Assembly: GCA_018817865.1 (NCBI GenBank)
Contig: JAHITG010000069.1
Location: 1-6,699 of the forward strand
Reading direction: 5' to 3'
Source: Spirochaetota bacterium
Lineage (GTDB): Bacteria > Spirochaetota > JAHITG01
Length of the DNA: 6,699 bases
The notes under the pieces were generated by a model. It saw only the letters and a list, made by a program, of their open reading frames with translations. It made no database searches and was not told where the DNA came from. Below, piece by piece: positions 5,028-6,699 of this stretch; position 1 is the first letter of the stretch, and every line of letters begins with the position of its first letter. The position numbers were made by a program, and so were the translations under genes.

Positions 5028-6699
5028 CTACAGCCCCTCAAACCTCATCAGAAAAATATCATACAAGCCCTTACTCGATTTATAATCAACATCAAACCAG
5101 TCCTGGGCAAAATTAGCAGTAACGGCAAAGAATCCGGTTATATATCCAATCCCGGTATCACTAAAAACAATACCATACCCGCAGTCATGACTGGTTCCCC
5201 CGAATCGCCTGGTGGAACCGTATGTACCGTCTGCATTGACCCGCATAGCGAATGCATCATACCACATGCCGTTACTGGATTTATAGTCAGCTCCACCCCA
5301 ATCCTGGGCAAAATTGACCGTATACTGAAAACTTCCTGTTACATAAATATTATTACTTCGATCTGTTGTTACTGCTTCACCCCGGTCATATGGACAGCTG
5401 TTCCCGATCCGTTTTGTCCAGCCGTATGAATCGTCAGCATTGATCCTGATTAAAAAGATATCATTGCTGTTGAAGATACTGGTTTTTGGATCACTGCCGC
5501 CCCAGTCTGAACGGAAATCTACAGTGCCTAAAAAACTGCCGGTCACATATACATGGCCGTTCTTATCGGTTGTTATTCCGTATGCACATTCTGAATATGC
5601 TCCACCTATCCGTTTTGTCCACTCATAAGAAGTACCATTCTGACCGATCCTGGAAACAAAGATATCTTCACTGCCTGCATTGGTCTTTATATCCGGTGTG
5701 CTCCAGTCCTGACCAAAATTCACTGTATTCTGATAGCATCCCGTTACATAGATATCACCACTGCTGTTCGTGGCCAGGGAGTATCCGCAGTCAGAACCGC
5801 TTCCGCCCATCCGTCTGGTCCAATAATAATTGATCCCGTCCGAATCGACCTTTGAAATAAATATATCATCGCTTCCGGCATTGGTATTGGTGTCTGCTCC
5901 ACCCCAATCCTGCCGAAAATTCACACTGTACTGGTAACAACCGGTTATATAAATATTATCACTGTTATCCAGGGCCATTCCATAACTGCCGTCATAGCCG
6001 GTCCCGCCCATCTTCTTTGTCCACCCGTATGTCCCGTTCGCATTGATCTTTGTGATAAAGATATCACTGTTTCCGCTACTCCCCTTTGTGTCATTCCCCA
6101 GCCAGTCCTGGGCAAAATTGACGGTTCCTTCAAAAGAGCCGGTAATATAAATATTACCACTGCTGTCGCATGCTATGGCAAACCCGGTATCATCTCCTGT
6201 CCCGCCGATCTGTTTTGTCCAGCCGTAGGTACCGTCAGAATTTACTTTTGTAATAAAGATATCATTCTCACCGGCACTGAGCCTGCTGTCCGTTCCGCCC
6301 CAATCTTCCTGGAAGTTGACCGTACTTCTGAAATAACCGGTGAAGTAAACATTCCCGCTCCCGTCAAGAGCAACACTTCTTCCCTCGTCCTTCTCTGTCC
6401 CGCCGAGCTGTTTTGTCCATCTGTACCCTGCATTGGTGAATACATACTGTTCATAGCGGATGTCATCGACGTAAATATTAGCTGCAACAATTGGATTCCA
6501 CATACCTATCTTAAAACCTCTGCTTACAGATGACATATCTTTACCTATTAAAGGAATGTAATGTTGAACCCATGATGTCGTAACATTAAACTTATCATCC
6601 AAACCATTATCAACATTCATAATTGTGCCGCAGGAGTCCCCAGCCAATCCTATCTGAGCTATAACATTATTATAATTTGCATCGCCTTTGATCCAAAAT
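5028..6699 (-). CDS. SBBP-repeat beta-propeller protein, N-terminus beyond the window
   Basis: The reading frame is open from the window edge (first full codon at 6698) to a TAG at 5028-5030, giving 556 visible residues. A TTG at 6645-6647 could be taken as a start, but the frame continues upstream without a stop (FWIKGDANYNNVIAQIG precedes it), so the gene is 5' partial. The first 90 or so visible residues, with NIYVDDIRYEQY near the end, resemble the edge of a jelly-roll carbohydrate-binding-like module; this is tentative. The rest is seven SBBP repeats of 64-68 residues, each with YGWTKxxGG, a D-x-SGNIYxTG segment, a TVNFxQDW segment and DIFxxK/R. Seven units make one complete seven-bladed propeller. 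Such proteins are usually secreted or surface-exposed, but the signal peptide would lie outside the window and no C-terminal sorting domain is seen. Ligand and partner are unknown. Confidence 0.92.
   Translation of the reverse strand, partial: FWIKGDANYNNVIAQIGLAGDSCGTIMNVDNGLDDKFNVTTSWVQHYIPLIGKDMSSVSRGFKIGMWNPIVAANIYVDDIRYEQYVFTNAGYRWTKQLGGTEKDEGRSVALDGSGNVYFTGYFRSTVNFQEDWGGTDSRLSAGENDIFITKVNSDGTYGWTKQIGGTGDDTGFAIACDSSGNIYITGSFEGTVNFAQDWLGNDTKGSSGNSDIFITKINANGTYGWTKKMGGTGYDGSYGMALDNSDNIYITGCYQYSVNFRQDWGGADTNTNAGSDDIFISKVDSDGINYYWTRRMGGSGSDCGYSLATNSSGDIYVTGCYQNTVNFGQDWSTPDIKTNAGSEDIFVSRIGQNGTSYEWTKRIGGAYSECAYGITTDKNGHVYVTGSFLGTVDFRSDWGGSDPKTSIFNSNDIFLIRINADDSYGWTKRIGNSCPYDRGEAVTTDRSNNIYVTGSFQYTVNFAQDWGGADYKSSNGMWYDAFAMRVNADGTYGSTRRFGGTSHDCGYGIVFSDTGIGYITGFFAVTANFAQDWFDVDYKSSKGLYDIFLMRFEGL
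5031..6425 (-). repeat. Seven tandem SBBP repeats (about 200 bp each)
   Basis: Counting from the TTG at 6647 as residue 1, the units begin at residues 75, 141, 207, 274, 341, 408 and 476, with lengths 66, 66, 67, 67, 67, 68 and 64. The signature GNIYxTG...TVNFxQDW recurs in each with modest drift; the last unit is the most divergent (GIGYITG, TANFAQDW) and loses the Trp of YGWTK. The DNA still shows near-identical stretches, for example CCWRTCCTGGGCAAAATT near 5098, 5297 and 6102. Confidence 0.93.

Noticed and set aside
5486..5833. Plus-strand reading frames opposite the beta-propeller gene
   Set aside because: They come from the repeat structure of the real minus-strand gene and show no domain of their own.
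6645..6647. TTG as the start codon of the SBBP protein
   Set aside because: The frame stays open upstream to the window edge with protein-like sequence, and no ribosome binding site precedes it.

Overview
The window looks like a piece of an uncultured, probably Gram-negative bacterium of moderate GC content. That is inferred from gene style, a large SBBP-type beta-propeller protein, and intergenic spacers full of short palindromic elements such as GCACGAATTTATTCGTGC. No marker gene is present, so no phylum can be named safely. There is no rRNA, tRNA, CRISPR array or transposase.

Positions 1-3038 (+ strand) hold a tight three-gene cassette. The first gene encodes a protein whose C-terminus is a perfect four-residue-period Cys/His array (CHDA, 4x CHSA, 2x CHGA, then C). 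The second, 21 bases later, encodes a radical SAM/SPASM enzyme with an N-terminal PqqD-like (RRE-like) domain. The third, overlapping it by one base, encodes an unrecognised membrane protein. The arrangement fits a peptide-modification system: repeat-bearing substrate, RRE-fused maturase, membrane partner. It resembles the 'ACGX-repeat / rSAM-SPASM' pairing I recall from protein-family collections, but here the repeat is ACHS/ACHG, so each cysteine is followed by histidine. This is the most interesting content of the window. The first gene probably begins upstream of the window.

Positions 3039-3352 are a convergent intergenic spacer with several copies of a covarying palindrome. Positions 3353-4744 (- strand) encode a B12-binding-type radical SAM protein with its own strong sigma70-like promoter at 4788-4815. 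It is convergent to the cassette and probably independent of it. Positions 4745-5027 contain that promoter and two inverted copies of a second palindrome family with similar flanks.

Positions 5028-6699 (- strand) encode the C-terminal part of a protein with seven SBBP repeats, enough for one complete seven-bladed beta-propeller, preceded by a possible jelly-roll-like segment. The reading frame stays open to the window edge, so the true start lies beyond it.
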